NCBI RefSeq assembly: GCF_030812775.1
Contig: NZ_JAUSTI010000004.1
Span: forward strand, 349,613-413,612
Length of the DNA: 64,000 nucleotides
Origin: Paenibacillus tundrae
Lineage (GTDB): Bacteria > Bacillota > Bacilli > Paenibacillales > Paenibacillaceae
Direction of reading: 5' to 3'
In this document: piece after piece, positions 63,905-64,000 of the stretch
How the letters are laid out: every line of letters begins with the position of its first letter
How positions within the stretch are numbered: position 1 is the stretch's first letter
The notes under the pieces: generated by a model
Databases searched by the model: none
The model's input: only the letters and a program-made list of their open reading frames with translations
What the model was told of the DNA's origin: nothing
Translations under genes and position numbers: made by a program

Positions 63905-64000
63905 TGTAAACTGTACCCTATGTAAAGGACATTTCTAAAAAAGACCTACATGGCTTGAAGAAGGTGATCTCTGTATTCTACAGGGGTCATCCTTTTTAAG
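63905..64000 (-). mobile_element. End of an IS3-family insertion sequence (continues beyond the window)
   Basis: The sequence begins with a probable terminal repeat, TGTAAACTGTACCCTATGTA (63905-63924), and contains the 3' end of a transposase gene on the minus strand. The boundary is estimated from the TG start. Confidence 0.6.
63946..64000 (-). CDS. IS3-family transposase OrfB, C-terminal end (partial)
   Basis: The last 17 codons read RMTPVEYRDHLLQAM before a TAG at 63946-63948. This motif (K/R-M-x-P-x-x-Y-R) is the usual C-terminus of the integrase (rve) protein of IS3-group elements. The catalytic DDE residues lie outside the window. Confidence 0.7.
   Translation of the reverse strand, partial: LKRMTPVEYRDHLLQAM

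Overview
The window reads as chromosome of a low-to-mid GC Firmicute, most likely Paenibacillus or a close relative. The basis is the many MsmX-type carbohydrate ABC importers with no ATPase gene beside them, YesM/YesN-type two-component systems, a DUF5696/YIP1/NHL carbohydrate locus, a LicT/BglP/GH1 beta-glucoside operon with ribonucleic antiterminators, Btr-like AraC-SBP iron regulation, a Spo0E-like small protein and strong AGGAGG ribosome binding sites with frequent GTG/TTG starts. This is inferred from protein families only; no rRNA gene is present.

Layout. 0-1.8 kb: the tail of an unknown gene, a small membrane protein, a terminator and a 164-bp MITE-like inverted-repeat element set among gene remnants. 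1.8-16.5 kb: a co-directional run of ten genes (two solute-binding proteins, two permease pairs, an NHL/TPR lipid-anchored or membrane protein, a YIP1 membrane protein, a DUF5696 protein and a cytoplasmic GH30 glycosidase). It looks like one glycan capture, import and degradation unit. 16.7-20.4 kb: a Fur-controlled siderophore locus (binding protein, FhuF-like reductase, AraC regulator fused to a binding-protein domain). 20.5-27.4 kb: an accessory, partly AT-rich, decaying region with frameshifted and truncated genes, two unknown membrane proteins, a HEPN-like protein, and an XRE regulator divergent from a Spo0E-like gene.

27.7-35.8 kb: a second carbohydrate importer (binding protein, AraC-type response regulator, histidine kinase, two permeases). 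The kinase is bracketed by two inverted copies of an intergenic repeat. 35.9-39.0 kb: single genes (papain-like hypothetical, FusB/EF-G-binding protein, quinone reductase-like flavoprotein divergent from an HxlR regulator). 39.2-43.8 kb: the beta-glucoside PTS operon with promoter, cre site, two RAT/terminator switches, the antiterminator gene, EIIBCA and 6-phospho-beta-glucosidase. 43.9-47.8 kb: two LysE exporters, a YqcI/YcgG protein and an APC amino-acid permease.

48.0-54.0 kb: small hypothetical genes (DUF4085, DUF2262, DUF6199-like and others), a PQQ-like beta-propeller lipoprotein and a broken NUDIX gene. 54.2-57.3 kb: a second siderophore importer under a Fur box, divergent from an OmpR-type two-component system (57.5-60.0 kb). 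60.1-63.8 kb: two GNAT acetyltransferases, small membrane proteins and a GRDP-like protein with a Ser/Cys-rich tail. The window ends inside an IS3-family insertion sequence.

The least understood unit is the 1.8-16.5 kb DUF5696 locus. It is probably not unique to this strain, but it has no function I can name with confidence.
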